Shown: one piece after another, positions 1 through 7,801 of the stretch
How positions within the stretch are numbered: the first letter of the stretch is position 1
Layout: the number at the start of each line of letters is the position of its first letter
DNA from: Pseudoduganella lurida
GTDB taxonomy: Bacteria > Pseudomonadota > Gammaproteobacteria > Burkholderiales > Burkholderiaceae_D
DNA: 64,000 bases
NCBI RefSeq assembly: GCF_007830455.1
Contig: NZ_VLLB01000001.1
Coordinates: 1,240,001 to 1,304,000 of the forward strand
Direction: 5' to 3'
Notes under the pieces: model-generated
Databases searched by the model: none
Seen by the model: only the letters and a program-made list of their open reading frames with translations
Told to the model about the DNA's origin: nothing
Program-made: the position numbers and the translations under genes

Positions 1-280
1 AATAGACGCGCCCGAGGCGGCGCGCCGCGGCCGGCGCCAGCAGCCGGTAGGTGCCGACGATCTCGCCGCTTGCCGCATCGCGCACCAGCAGGTGGTCGCA
101 ATGCGCGTCGAATTCGTCTCGGTCGAGGCCTTCGTCGCAGGCCAGCGCTGCCAGCCCCATGCCCTCGATGAATACGCGGTAGCGCAGGCGCTGCACTTCG
201 CGCAGCTCCTGCTCGGTCCTGACGATGCCCGTTACTAGGCGGGGAGCGCGGCTGCCCGCCACCGTGGTCGCTTGCTGCAT
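1..280 (-). CDS. GNAT-family N-acyltransferase, OlsB-like (partial, C-terminus outside window)
   Basis: Read from the ATG at 280 down to the window edge, giving about 93 residues. The N-terminal region carries RYRVFIEGMG, DEFDAHCDHLLV and VGTYRLL. These are typical of the hemolysin-like / ornithine acyl-ACP N-acyltransferase group (Acetyltransf_5), which acylates ornithine in the first step of ornithine-lipid synthesis at the inner membrane. The catalytic core and C-terminus lie outside the window, so the exact substrate cannot be confirmed. No neighbour in the window suggests a pathway. An alternative is another PF13444-type acyltransferase. Confidence 0.75.
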   Translation of the reverse strand, partial: MQQATTVAGSRAPRLVTGIVRTEQELREVQRLRYRVFIEGMGLAALACDEGLDRDEFDAHCDHLLVRDAASGEIVGTYRLLAPAAARRLGRVY

Positions 281-414
281 GCTTCGTCCTCTGCAAAGTG
301 GAGACGAAGCACAGCGTAGCGCCCGATTGCTTCAGGGACGTGACAGCGAAATGTCAGCCCGATGACAAGGCCGGCCATGCTGCCGGCGCGCCACACTACC
401 CTTCCGGAAGTGCC

Positions 415-1323
415 TCAGACCTTCTTCGGACGGCCCGTCTTCAGCTGCGGCAGCGAACCCAGCACGCTTTGCAGCGTGGCCATGTCGATCTGGCTGATCA
501 GCGCCACGCCGATGCGCAGCAGCTCGCTTTTCTTGATCTCGAAACCGGCTTTCAGGCAGGCCTTCTTCACCTGGCCCAGCACGGCGTATTCCGCTTCGGG
601 CATCGTGAAGCTGTCGCGCACCAGGCGTTCCTTGCCGGCCTTGTCCTTCAGCGGGTCGGCAGGCTTGGTAGCGGACCGGCTGGCAGGTTTTGCGGCGGAC
701 TTTGGCGCAGCCTTGGCCGCGGCTTTCGGGGCTGCCGCGGCGGCCGACTTTGCGGCCGCTTTCGTGGCAGGGGATTTGGCAGCGGACTTCCCGGTGGACT
801 TTGCCGCCGGTTTTTCAGCCGGTTTCTCGGTCGATTTCGCCGCCGACTTAGTAGCCGATTTTTCAGCCGATTTTTCAGCCGATTTTTCAGCCGATTTTTC
901 AGCCGATTTTTCAGCCGGCTTTGCTGCCGGCTTTGCTGCTACCGCGGGCGCCGCTTCCGCTTCGACGTTGCCAGCCGGTCTGGCGCCGTTCTTCGGTGCC
1001 TTGACAGCAGGTTTGCCGTCCTTCGCCGTCGCCGTTTCCCCTGCAGCGGCCTTGGCGCCTGCCTTCGTGCTCCCCTTGGCAGCAGCCAGCGCGGCTTTCG
1101 GTGTGGCAGCCGCCTTGGACTGCGCCGGCGCGCCCGCAGGCTTCTCGGCCTTGACAGGCTGCGTTTCGGTCACGGGTGCGGCCGGCGCAGTGGCCTTGGC
1201 CGCAGCACTTTTGCGGGCCGGCTTAGGGGCCGGCTTTGGGGCCGGCTTTGGAGCCGGCGCGTCCGGGGTGGCCGGCTTGGCGGTGTCGGCGGATGGTTTG
1301 TTGACGTCGGTCCTGGCGTTCAT
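415..1323 (-). CDS. Ala/Lys/Pro-rich basic protein with conserved C-terminal domain
   Basis: 302 aa from the ATG at 1323, chosen because AGGAGA lies just upstream; a longer in-frame start at 1365 has no such site. Residues 1 to about 225 are almost only Ala, Lys, Pro, Ser, Thr and Glu, like histone H1 or PhaF-type tails, and include five EKSA repeats. The last 75 residues are ordinary globular sequence (DSFTMPEAEY, KKSELLRIGV, LKTGRPKKV). The basic tail suggests nucleic-acid or polyanion binding, with the C-terminal part possibly dimerising; this is inference. No enzyme motif is seen. It is transcribed alone, with an AT-rich upstream region. I recognise the architecture but not a named family. 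Confidence 0.8.
   Translation of the reverse strand: MNARTDVNKPSADTAKPATPDAPAPKPAPKPAPKPARKSAAAKATAPAAPVTETQPVKAEKPAGAPAQSKAAATPKAALAAAKGSTKAGAKAAAGETATAKDGKPAVKAPKNGARPAGNVEAEAAPAVAAKPAAKPAEKSAEKSAEKSAEKSAEKSATKSAAKSTEKPAEKPAAKSTGKSAAKSPATKAAAKSAAAAAPKAAAKAAPKSAAKPASRSATKPADPLKDKAGKERLVRDSFTMPEAEYAVLGQVKKACLKAGFEIKKSELLRIGVALISQIDMATLQSVLGSLPQLKTGRPKKV
854..913. repeat. Five perfect 12-bp tandem repeats inside the basic-tail gene
   Basis: The unit gccgatttttca occurs five times in exact head-to-tail succession, and more diverged units flank it on both sides. On the coding (minus) strand each copy adds one four-residue EKSA-type block, so gain or loss of copies keeps the frame. The local AT-rich T-runs stand out in GC-rich DNA. 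This is a candidate slippage-variable site. Confidence 0.95.
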
Positions 1324-1372
1324 GGAATCTCCTGAAAGTTGAATTATATAAATAATATATACCATTTCAGGA
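1324..1372 (-). promoter_or_regulatory. AT-rich promoter-like region of the basic-tail gene
   Basis: This is an unusually AT-rich stretch in GC-rich surroundings. On the minus strand it reads TATAAT at 1348-1343 and TATATT slightly upstream, followed by AGGAGA and the ATG at 1323. No good TTGACA lies at the right distance, so the -35 is unclear. Only position and composition support it. Confidence 0.35.
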
Positions 1373-1436
1373 AAAAGATCACCAACGCTTACACTTCCTG
1401 GGCCACATCAAATCGGTGGCGCGCAGGTGGCACTCC

Positions 1437-2651
1437 TCAGGTTTCATGCCGGTCGATGCCATCGCCGCTGCGTCGTTCGTGGCCGGCGACTGCACGGATG
1501 AAAGCGCAGAAGGCCACGTCGTCGCCACCGAGGTCGATGCGCGTGATGGCCAGCTCGATGGGCAGTGCGCTCCCGTCCGCGCGCCTCGCCGCCACTTCGA
1601 TGCGCCGGTCCGGTGGTGCGCCGGTCCCCGCCGCCGCCAGGTAGCCCGCCATGCCGGCGGCCCCACCGCCCTGCCCGCGCGGGCCGATGACCAGCATGTC
1701 GAGCGGCTGCCCCAGCACCGTCTCGCGGGCATGGCCGAAAATCGCTTCGGCCTGCCGGTTCCAGCCCACGATGCGGCCGGCGCCATCGAGCGTCACGACC
1801 GCGTCGAGCGCCGTATCGACGATCGCCAGCAGCTTCGTCTCGCTGTCGCGCGCCACCTGCACGGCCTGCTTCAATGCGGCCGTGCGGGCGTCGATCTTCT
1901 GCTCCAGGTCGCCATTCAGTTCGCGCAGTTCGCGTTCGGCATCGCGCAGCCGCATCAGCGTGTCGCGGAAGCTGCGCACGGCCGCGGACAGCCGCCCCAC
2001 CTGGTCGGCCCGGCCGATGCCGGACAGCGCGATATTGGTGCGCCCCTGGCTGAGCTCCTCGAGCGCGTGCTGGATGTCGGCAAACGGCCGCGCCACCTTG
2101 CGCGCCACGCTGAAGATCGCACCCACGATCGTCAGCGCCAGCAGCAGGTTGACGGCCAGTGCATGCCGCAGCTGGCGGCGCAGCTCCTCGTCCGCTTCGC
2201 GCCGCGAATACGCGAGGTCCAGCGCGCCCACCAGGTAGCGGCGCGCGCCATCCTGGAAGCTGATCTCGCGGTGCACGGCGATCGCATCATGCGCTCCGCC
2301 CCGGCCGGCAGCGGCGGCCGTGAAACCCGCCAGTTCGGCACCGTTCGGCGCGCGCACGCGCAGGTCCAGCACTTCCGGCGTGCCGCGCATGGCCTCGACC
2401 ACGCTGGTGATCGCCGCGCCGTTGATGTCGAACAGGGGGCGGGCCAGCGCCTGCGTCAGCACCGTTGCCAGGCGCTCGGAGCGCTCCTGCAGCTGCCGTT
2501 CGGCGCTGGCATGCAGGGTCAGCACCGCGTAGGTGGTGTAGGCAGCCGTGGACAGCAGCACGGCCAGGAACACGGAGACGGCCAGCCGCAGCACGATGTC
2601 GCGCCGCCACATGTCGAGCAGGCGGCGCAGCGGCTCGCTGGCTGGTTTCAT
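1437..2651 (-). CDS. Membrane sensor with HAMP and PAS domains but no output domain
   Basis: 404 aa from the ATG at 2651 (MKPASEPLRR). A TM helix at about residues 20-42 is followed by a periplasmic sensing region. A second TM at about 165-185 (LLLALTIVGAIF) leads to a HAMP region (RPFADIQHALEELSQG) and a coiled coil. A PAS domain follows (LLAIVDTALDAVV, GWNRQAEAIFGH). The protein ends straight after the PAS, with no kinase, GGDEF, EAL or MCP domain, and no continuing frame remains before the next gene. It lies 31 bp downstream of a periplasmic solute-binding protein gene, so the two probably form a ligand-sensing pair. It may pass its signal to a partner protein, or be a truncated relic of a larger sensor. 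Confidence 0.8.
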   Translation of the reverse strand: MKPASEPLRRLLDMWRRDIVLRLAVSVFLAVLLSTAAYTTYAVLTLHASAERQLQERSERLATVLTQALARPLFDINGAAITSVVEAMRGTPEVLDLRVRAPNGAELAGFTAAAAGRGGAHDAIAVHREISFQDGARRYLVGALDLAYSRREADEELRRQLRHALAVNLLLALTIVGAIFSVARKVARPFADIQHALEELSQGRTNIALSGIGRADQVGRLSAAVRSFRDTLMRLRDAERELRELNGDLEQKIDARTAALKQAVQVARDSETKLLAIVDTALDAVVTLDGAGRIVGWNRQAEAIFGHARETVLGQPLDMLVIGPRGQGGGAAGMAGYLAAAGTGAPPDRRIEVAARRADGSALPIELAITRIDLGGDDVAFCAFIRAVAGHERRSGDGIDRHET

Positions 2652-2682
2652 GCGCTGGCGCCCATCGGGTCGTATGCGCCGG

Positions 2683-3519
2683 TTACCGGTGCTGCTGGTC
2701 GCGCACGGACGCCGGCACGTCGCGCTGTTCCAGCCTGCGATAGGCGGCGCCATTGCGCTCGGCCTCGATGGCATCCCACACGCGCCGCGCCAGCTCGGGA
2801 CGACGCCCCACCAGCTGGTGCGAGAGAATGAGAAAGTACGGTTTCTCGATCAGCGGCACCGGCAGCGCCTCGATCTGCGCGCCATACGGCCCGGCCAGCA
2901 GAGTGCGCGCATCGCTGCCACCCACGGCCGCCGCCGCGACCCGGCCAGCCAGCAGCTTGCGCACCAGCTCCTCGGCACGCTGGCTGCCTTCGTCCACCCG
3001 CACGTTCAAGCCGCGCAGCACCGCCGTCACCGAATAGCCCAGCTGCGCACCGATGGCACCATCCACGTTGCGCAGCGTCTTGCCGTCCCAATCGACGGTG
3101 CTGCCCTTGCGGCGCAGCAGCACGTAGCGGTCGACATGCATGCGCTTGGCCGCGTCCGGCGTGGCACCGCCCGGATATTCGCCGATCTCGCGGCGGTCGG
3201 CCACGAAGCTGACGGCAAATGCGCCATCGACCGCATTCGCCTTCAGCTGGGCGAGGCAGCGCTTCCACGGCATGCCCTGGAAGTCGAAACGGAGGTGTTC
3301 GCGCTCGGCCACCAGCCGCAGCAGGTCGAAGTTCAGGCCATGGCCGTCCTCGGTGCGCCAGGGCCGGACGTCGGTGCGTTCGAAGCACAGGGCCAGCGCG
3401 GGCCGGTCGTCCGGAGGGGGAGCGGCAATGCCTTGCGAAGCGAAAGTACCGCAGGCCGCGCTGCAGCAGAGCAGCACCGCCCGCCGGGTCCGTCCCCACC
3501 TGTCGCTTCGCGTCGCCAT
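2683..3519 (-). CDS. Periplasmic solute-binding protein, SBP_bac_3 type
   Basis: 278 aa from the ATG at 3519, preceded by GGAGG at good spacing; the longer start at 3585 is not supported. There is an N-terminal signal peptide (RRAVLLCCSAACGTFASQGIAA). The fold-typical elements of family-3 binding proteins follow: a LNFDLLRLVAE helix, WKRCLAQLKANAVDGAF, and a C-terminal VWDAIEAERNGAAYRRL. No ABC permease or ATPase lies nearby. Instead the next gene is a membrane HAMP-PAS sensor, so the protein may deliver a ligand signal rather than feed a transporter (inference from context). The ligand cannot be told from the sequence. Confidence 0.85.
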   Translation of the reverse strand: MATRSDRWGRTRRAVLLCCSAACGTFASQGIAAPPPDDRPALALCFERTDVRPWRTEDGHGLNFDLLRLVAEREHLRFDFQGMPWKRCLAQLKANAVDGAFAVSFVADRREIGEYPGGATPDAAKRMHVDRYVLLRRKGSTVDWDGKTLRNVDGAIGAQLGYSVTAVLRGLNVRVDEGSQRAEELVRKLLAGRVAAAAVGGSDARTLLAGPYGAQIEALPVPLIEKPYFLILSHQLVGRRPELARRVWDAIEAERNGAAYRRLEQRDVPASVRDQQHR

Positions 3520-3596
3520 CGCCGCCTCCACGCCGCGCCCGTGCGGCCAGCGTCTTAGTGTAAGCAAATTCCGCGCGGCAGGCAAAACCGCTATGG

Positions 3597-5063
3597 TCAG
3601 GGCGTCGTGCGCAGCCCCAGGTCCACGCCCACTTCGTCCCAGTGCTCCTGCTCCTTCTCGATCCAGTAGGACAGCGTGGGATGGCCGCTCACCAGCCCGC
3701 GCGGCAGCTCCAGCTCGATGCGGTTCTTCATGCGCAGCTTCGGTTGCGCTTCCGCCACGGTGATGCGGGCGTGCATGAACACGACGGCCAGCCGCAAGGC
3801 CACCACGGCGCGCGCCACGTCGGCATCCGGCAGGAATTCGGCCACCTTGCGCAGGTTGCCTTTCTGCGCCAGCACCAGGCGGCTCATGGTGCGCTGGTCG
3901 CGCGTGGTAAATCCCGGCAGGTCGGCGTTTTCCACCATGTAGGCGGCATGCTTGTGGTGGCCCGTCTGCGAGATCGCCTGCCCCACTTCATGCAGCAGCG
4001 CGCTCCAGTACAGCACCCGCGCCATCGGCTCCGCGCCCGGCTTGAGCTGCTCGAACAGGGCCAGCGCATCGTCCGCCACGCGGCCGGCACGGGCTTCGTC
4101 CACGTGGAACTTGCGGGCGAAATCGCGCACCGACTGGTCGCGGCGGTCGCGCCGCATGCCGCGCAGGTACAGGTCCCACATCACGCCGATGCGCAGCCCC
4201 GCCTCGATCGGCTGCAGTTCCTCGACGCCCAGTTCGTGCATCACGCCGATCAGGATGGCCAGCCCGCCGATGACGGTCGAGGCGCGGTCCGGCCGCAGGC
4301 CCGGCAGGTCGATGCGGCTGACGTGGCCGAGCGCGATGAAACGGTCCTTCAGCGCGTGCAGGCTGGCCGGCGTGACGCCGCGGCCCAGGCCGTTCTTCTC
4401 GATCACCTCGGCGATCGCGCGGATCGTGCCGGACGAGCCGTAGGCGCGCTTCCAGTGCTGCGGCTGGTAGGGCGGCGCGCCGTCCTCGAAATGGCTGCGC
4501 GCGGACAGGATGGCCGCTTCGAACGAGGCGGCATCCACCGCACCGTTGATGAAGAACGACAGGCTCTGCTTCACGCTGCCCACGCTGAACGACTCCACGC
4601 GCTCGATGTCCACGCCGCGGCCCAGGATCAGCTCCGTGGAACCGCCGCCGATATCGACGACCAGGCGCCGTTCCTGCGGCTGGCCCAGCGCGTTCGCCAC
4701 CCCCATGTAGATCAGCCGCCCCTCTTCCTCGCCGGAGATGATCTCGATCGGATAGCCGATCGCCGCCTCGCACTGCGGCAGGAAGGTGGCGATATTGCGC
4801 GCCTGCCGCATCGTGGACGTGGCCACCACGCGCACCGCCTCGAACTGGTAGGCCGACAGCGCGATGCGGAAGTTGCGCAGGCAGGCCAGCGCGCGCGCCA
4901 TGGCCTCCTCCGTCAGGTTGCCGGCCGCATCCAGCCCGGCCGCCAGCCGGATCGGCTCGCGCATGCTCTTCAATACCTTGATCGTGTCGCCACCGTGCCG
5001 GCCGATCGACAGGCGGAAACTGTTCGACCCGAGGTCGACCGCTGCATACATGGTGGATTCCAT
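3597..5063 (-). CDS. ppx: Exopolyphosphatase / Ppx-GppA phosphatase
   Basis: 488 aa, full length for the Ppx/GppA family. Actin-like ATPase-fold motifs are visible: YAAVDLGSNSFRLSIGR at the N-terminus, SGEEEGRLIYMGVAN, and the phosphate loop DIGGGSTELILG. The C-terminal third is the HD-like helical domain (LLHEVGQAISQTGHHKHA). It hydrolyses terminal phosphate from inorganic polyphosphate, or pppGpp to ppGpp, in the cytosol. The start could be the ATG at 5063 or the one four codons later at 5051; neither has a strong ribosome site. The upstream sequence is AT-rich and probably holds the promoter. No ppk neighbours it here. Confidence 0.93.
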   Translation of the reverse strand: MESTMYAAVDLGSNSFRLSIGRHGGDTIKVLKSMREPIRLAAGLDAAGNLTEEAMARALACLRNFRIALSAYQFEAVRVVATSTMRQARNIATFLPQCEAAIGYPIEIISGEEEGRLIYMGVANALGQPQERRLVVDIGGGSTELILGRGVDIERVESFSVGSVKQSLSFFINGAVDAASFEAAILSARSHFEDGAPPYQPQHWKRAYGSSGTIRAIAEVIEKNGLGRGVTPASLHALKDRFIALGHVSRIDLPGLRPDRASTVIGGLAILIGVMHELGVEELQPIEAGLRIGVMWDLYLRGMRRDRRDQSVRDFARKFHVDEARAGRVADDALALFEQLKPGAEPMARVLYWSALLHEVGQAISQTGHHKHAAYMVENADLPGFTTRDQRTMSRLVLAQKGNLRKVAEFLPDADVARAVVALRLAVVFMHARITVAEAQPKLRMKNRIELELPRGLVSGHPTLSYWIEKEQEHWDEVGVDLGLRTTP

Positions 5064-5198
5064 TTATATCGTTTATATAGAAAATCCTACCACATTAGAC
5101 CGGCTTCGTGACAGAGTGATGACAGCCGTGCAATGGCCGGGCTGCCGCAGGGGCATGGGAGGGAACCGGGCCAGTGGCGCGCTGGCCCTGCCGGACAG

Positions 5199-6410
5199 TC
5201 AGGCGACGTGCCCTGCCCCGGCATCGGCGGCCGGATCGGCCAGCGGCTCGGCAGCGGCAGGCGCCGCGGCCACCTGGTTGCGGCCGCGCAGCTTGGCGGC
5301 CTGCAGCGCCTCGTCGGCGCGCTTGAAGAGGCTGACGCTCGAATCGTCCGGACGGATCGTCGTCACGCCCAGGCTGGCCGTGAGCGTGATGACGGCGCGC
5401 TCCACCTTCACCGGCATCGAAGCGATCGACTGCCGGATGCGCTCGGCGACGGTCACCGCATCGGCCAGCGACGTGCGCGGCAGCTGGATCGCGAACTCGG
5501 CACCGCCCAGGCGGCCCATCAGGTCGCTGTCGCGCAGCTGGCGGCGGCAGGCGGCCACCATCGCCTGCAGCACCTTGTCGCCAATCGCGTGGCCGTAGTC
5601 GTCGTTGACGCGCTTGAACTGGTCCAGGTTCAGGATCACCAGCGCGGTCGGCTGGCCGGGGCGGCGTGCCAGGGCCAGCCAGGGCGCCAGCGCCTGGTAG
5701 AAGCCGCGCCGGTTCGGCACCTCCGTCAGCGCGTCCAGCACTTCCAGGCGGGCCTGTTCGTGCGCCAGCGCTTCGCGCGCCAGCAGCAGGTAGCCGGCGC
5801 TGCCGGCCATCATCATCAGGTAGAACGCGGCATAGCCCACGGCCTGCAGCTCGGCCGGGCCGACGCCGGGCCAGCCCTGCGGCAGCAGCAAGGCCAGCAC
5901 GCCGCGCGCGCCGATGGCCAGCGCCAGCACGCCCGTGGCCACGGCCACGAAGCGGCGCAGCATGCTGGCGGCGGCCCAGTCCAGCACCAGGGCCAGGCTG
6001 CCGGCCAGGTAGAACAGCGCCACGATCAGCGAACCGGCGGCCACCCGCACGCCGGCCTCCACGTCCAGCACTGCGCAGGCCAGCCAGCCGGCACCGGCAA
6101 CCGCCAGCAGCGGCAGCACGACGCGGCGCCAGTGCCGGCGGCCCGCCAGCTCCCACAGCGCGCCCGCATCGAGTGCCACGCCGGCGAACAGCACCAGGTT
6201 GGCCAGCGGACCGGCCAGCAGTTCGGGAATCGCGCCGCGGAAGTACAGCAGCAGCCAGGCCACGGCCTGGCACTGGCGGGCCAGCGTGAAGGTGGCCAGC
6301 GCGGCGCGGCGGCGGCTGTCGGCTTCCGTGCCGGCGGCGGCGAAGAACAGCGCGGCGCACAGCGCCAGGTTGCCCAGTGCGAGGGTGAGGACGAGCGTGC
6401 GCGCGTCCAC
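5199..6410 (-). CDS. Integral-membrane diguanylate cyclase with GGAEF motif
   Basis: 403 aa. A GTG start at 6410 lies one base after the stop of the upstream small gene, which indicates coupling. About six TM helices fill residues 1-210, followed by a GGDEF domain (LDALTEVPNRRGF, LDQFKRVNDDYGHAIGD). The active-site loop reads RLGGAEF instead of GGDEF/GGEEF, so the first acidic residue, a metal/catalytic ligand in characterised cyclases, is Ala. The allosteric I-site RxxD (RDSD) is intact five residues before the loop. It may therefore be a weak or inactive cyclase that acts as a c-di-GMP receptor; that is inference. The membrane part is an unassigned sensor. Confidence 0.88.
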   Translation of the reverse strand: MDARTLVLTLALGNLALCAALFFAAAGTEADSRRRAALATFTLARQCQAVAWLLLYFRGAIPELLAGPLANLVLFAGVALDAGALWELAGRRHWRRVVLPLLAVAGAGWLACAVLDVEAGVRVAAGSLIVALFYLAGSLALVLDWAAASMLRRFVAVATGVLALAIGARGVLALLLPQGWPGVGPAELQAVGYAAFYLMMMAGSAGYLLLAREALAHEQARLEVLDALTEVPNRRGFYQALAPWLALARRPGQPTALVILNLDQFKRVNDDYGHAIGDKVLQAMVAACRRQLRDSDLMGRLGGAEFAIQLPRTSLADAVTVAERIRQSIASMPVKVERAVITLTASLGVTTIRPDDSSVSLFKRADEALQAAKLRGRNQVAAAPAAAEPLADPAADAGAGHVA

Positions 6411-6411
6411 G

Positions 6412-6687
6412 TCAGATCTCGTGTTCGACGTTGGTGGTGCCGTCGCCGATCTTGGAGGCCCAGGCCTGCGCGAAGATGGCCTTTTCGTCCTCGGTCGGCG
6501 GCTCGTGCCAGAACACGATCAGCGTGCCCTTGTGGTCATGCAGCTGGCTGAACTTCTGGATGAACCAGGTCTTGCCCGCCGCGTCGGCCAGCGCCGCGGC
6601 ATAGCCATAGACCCGGTTCAGGCGCTCGAGGCGGTCCGGCTCCGTGAAGCTGTTGGTCGCGGTGATGGTCGGATGATCCAGAAACAT
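6412..6687 (-). CDS. Small conserved-looking hypothetical protein
   Basis: 91 aa from the ATG at 6687, selected because AAGGA lies seven bases upstream. It is a soluble, acidic protein with no signal peptide or TM (MFLDHPTITATNSF to TNVEHEI). Blocks such as LNRVYGYAAALADAAGKTWFI and HDHKGTLIVFWHEPP suggest a compact alpha/beta fold. I do not recognise a family. It ends one base before the GTG start of the GGAEF cyclase gene, so the two are probably co-transcribed and coupled, and a role in regulating that membrane protein is possible. Confidence 0.7.
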   Translation of the reverse strand: MFLDHPTITATNSFTEPDRLERLNRVYGYAAALADAAGKTWFIQKFSQLHDHKGTLIVFWHEPPTEDEKAIFAQAWASKIGDGTTNVEHEI

Positions 6688-6877
6688 GCAGAGTCCTTGC
6701 TGTAAGCTCCGGGGCCATGCACGGCCCCCTCGAAGGCAATGTACCGACAAAACGAATGCCTGTAAATGCAGCGCCAGCGGTACACTGGCGCCGTCGTCGC
6801 ACGCGCGCTGCCGGCAGCGGCGATGCACCCTCCCGGCGGGCCCGTGAGCTTAGCAGAACCCATAACAAGCTGTCACT

Positions 6878-7648
6878 ATGTCTTCCATCATCGACAACCC
6901 TTCGTCCCAGCCCCTCGTCAGCCGCAGCCGGCGGCGCCTGACGCTGGAATTCGTGCCGGGCGAGGTGCAGAGCGCGATGGACCTGGACGATCCGCACCGC
7001 CTGGTACTCGCCTATGCGCGCGCGATGATGTGCTTCACGCTGTTCAAGCCCCGTCCCGCCCATATCGTGATGGTGGGCCTGGGCGGCGGCTCGATGGCCA
7101 AGTTCTGCCACCGCTACCTGCCGGGGGCGCGGATCACCGTGCTGGAACTGTCGGCCGAAGTGATCGCCCTGCGCGAGCGCTTCGCCGTGCCGCCGGACAG
7201 CGAACGGTTCCGCGTCATCCACGTCGACGCGGCGCGCCACATGCCGCGGCTTGCCGGCAGCGCGGACGTGCTGCTGGTCGATGGCTTCGATGCCTCCGGC
7301 CTGCCGCCGGCGCTGGGCAGCGCGCGCTTCTATGCCGACTGCCGCCGCGCCCTGCGGCCCGATGGCCTGCTGGTGGCGAACGTGTTCAGCTACGACCCGC
7401 ACTACCACGTCATCAAGCGCCGCCTGCGCCAGGCCTTTGCGGACGAGGTCTGCCAGTTCCACGGCATCGCCGGCAACAACCACATCCTGTTCGCGCTGAG
7501 CCGGGACGATGCCGGCGGCCGGCCCAGCCGTGCCGCGCGCCTCGTCCAGCGCGTCCGGCAGACGGGTGCGCTATGGCCCGGCCTGGCGTTCTGCAACCGC
7601 CTGCTGGCACGCTGGGTGGTGCACCGGCTGCGCACGTCGCAAGATTGA
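6878..7648 (+). CDS. Spermidine-synthase-like SAM-fold protein
   Basis: 256 aa. It has the class I nucleotide-binding core of polyamine aminopropyltransferases and related methyltransferases: motif I VGLGGGSMAKF, ITVLELSAEVIAL, then VDAARHM, and the DVLLVDGFDASGLP strand. PHYHVIKRRLRQAF resembles the spermidine synthase C-terminal half. The N-terminal beta domain of true spermidine synthases is short here, and there is no speD nearby. An orphan methyltransferase-like member is as likely as a real polyamine enzyme. It is monocistronic and divergent from the 91-aa gene, with 190 bp between them. Confidence 0.75.
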   Translation: MSSIIDNPSSQPLVSRSRRRLTLEFVPGEVQSAMDLDDPHRLVLAYARAMMCFTLFKPRPAHIVMVGLGGGSMAKFCHRYLPGARITVLELSAEVIALRERFAVPPDSERFRVIHVDAARHMPRLAGSADVLLVDGFDASGLPPALGSARFYADCRRALRPDGLLVANVFSYDPHYHVIKRRLRQAFADEVCQFHGIAGNNHILFALSRDDAGGRPSRAARLVQRVRQTGALWPGLAFCNRLLARWVVHRLRTSQD

Positions 7649-7801
7649 CAGGACGACCATCTGCAGCACAAAGTTGCTGTCAATAAACAACAGATGATTC
7701 CACCAAGATATGTTCCCATCGGAAATTTCTTGGTTTTGTGACACACTGGCGGGCGCCCCGGCGCCCCCGCGCTCCCACGCACGTTCACTTCATGGAGACA
7801 T

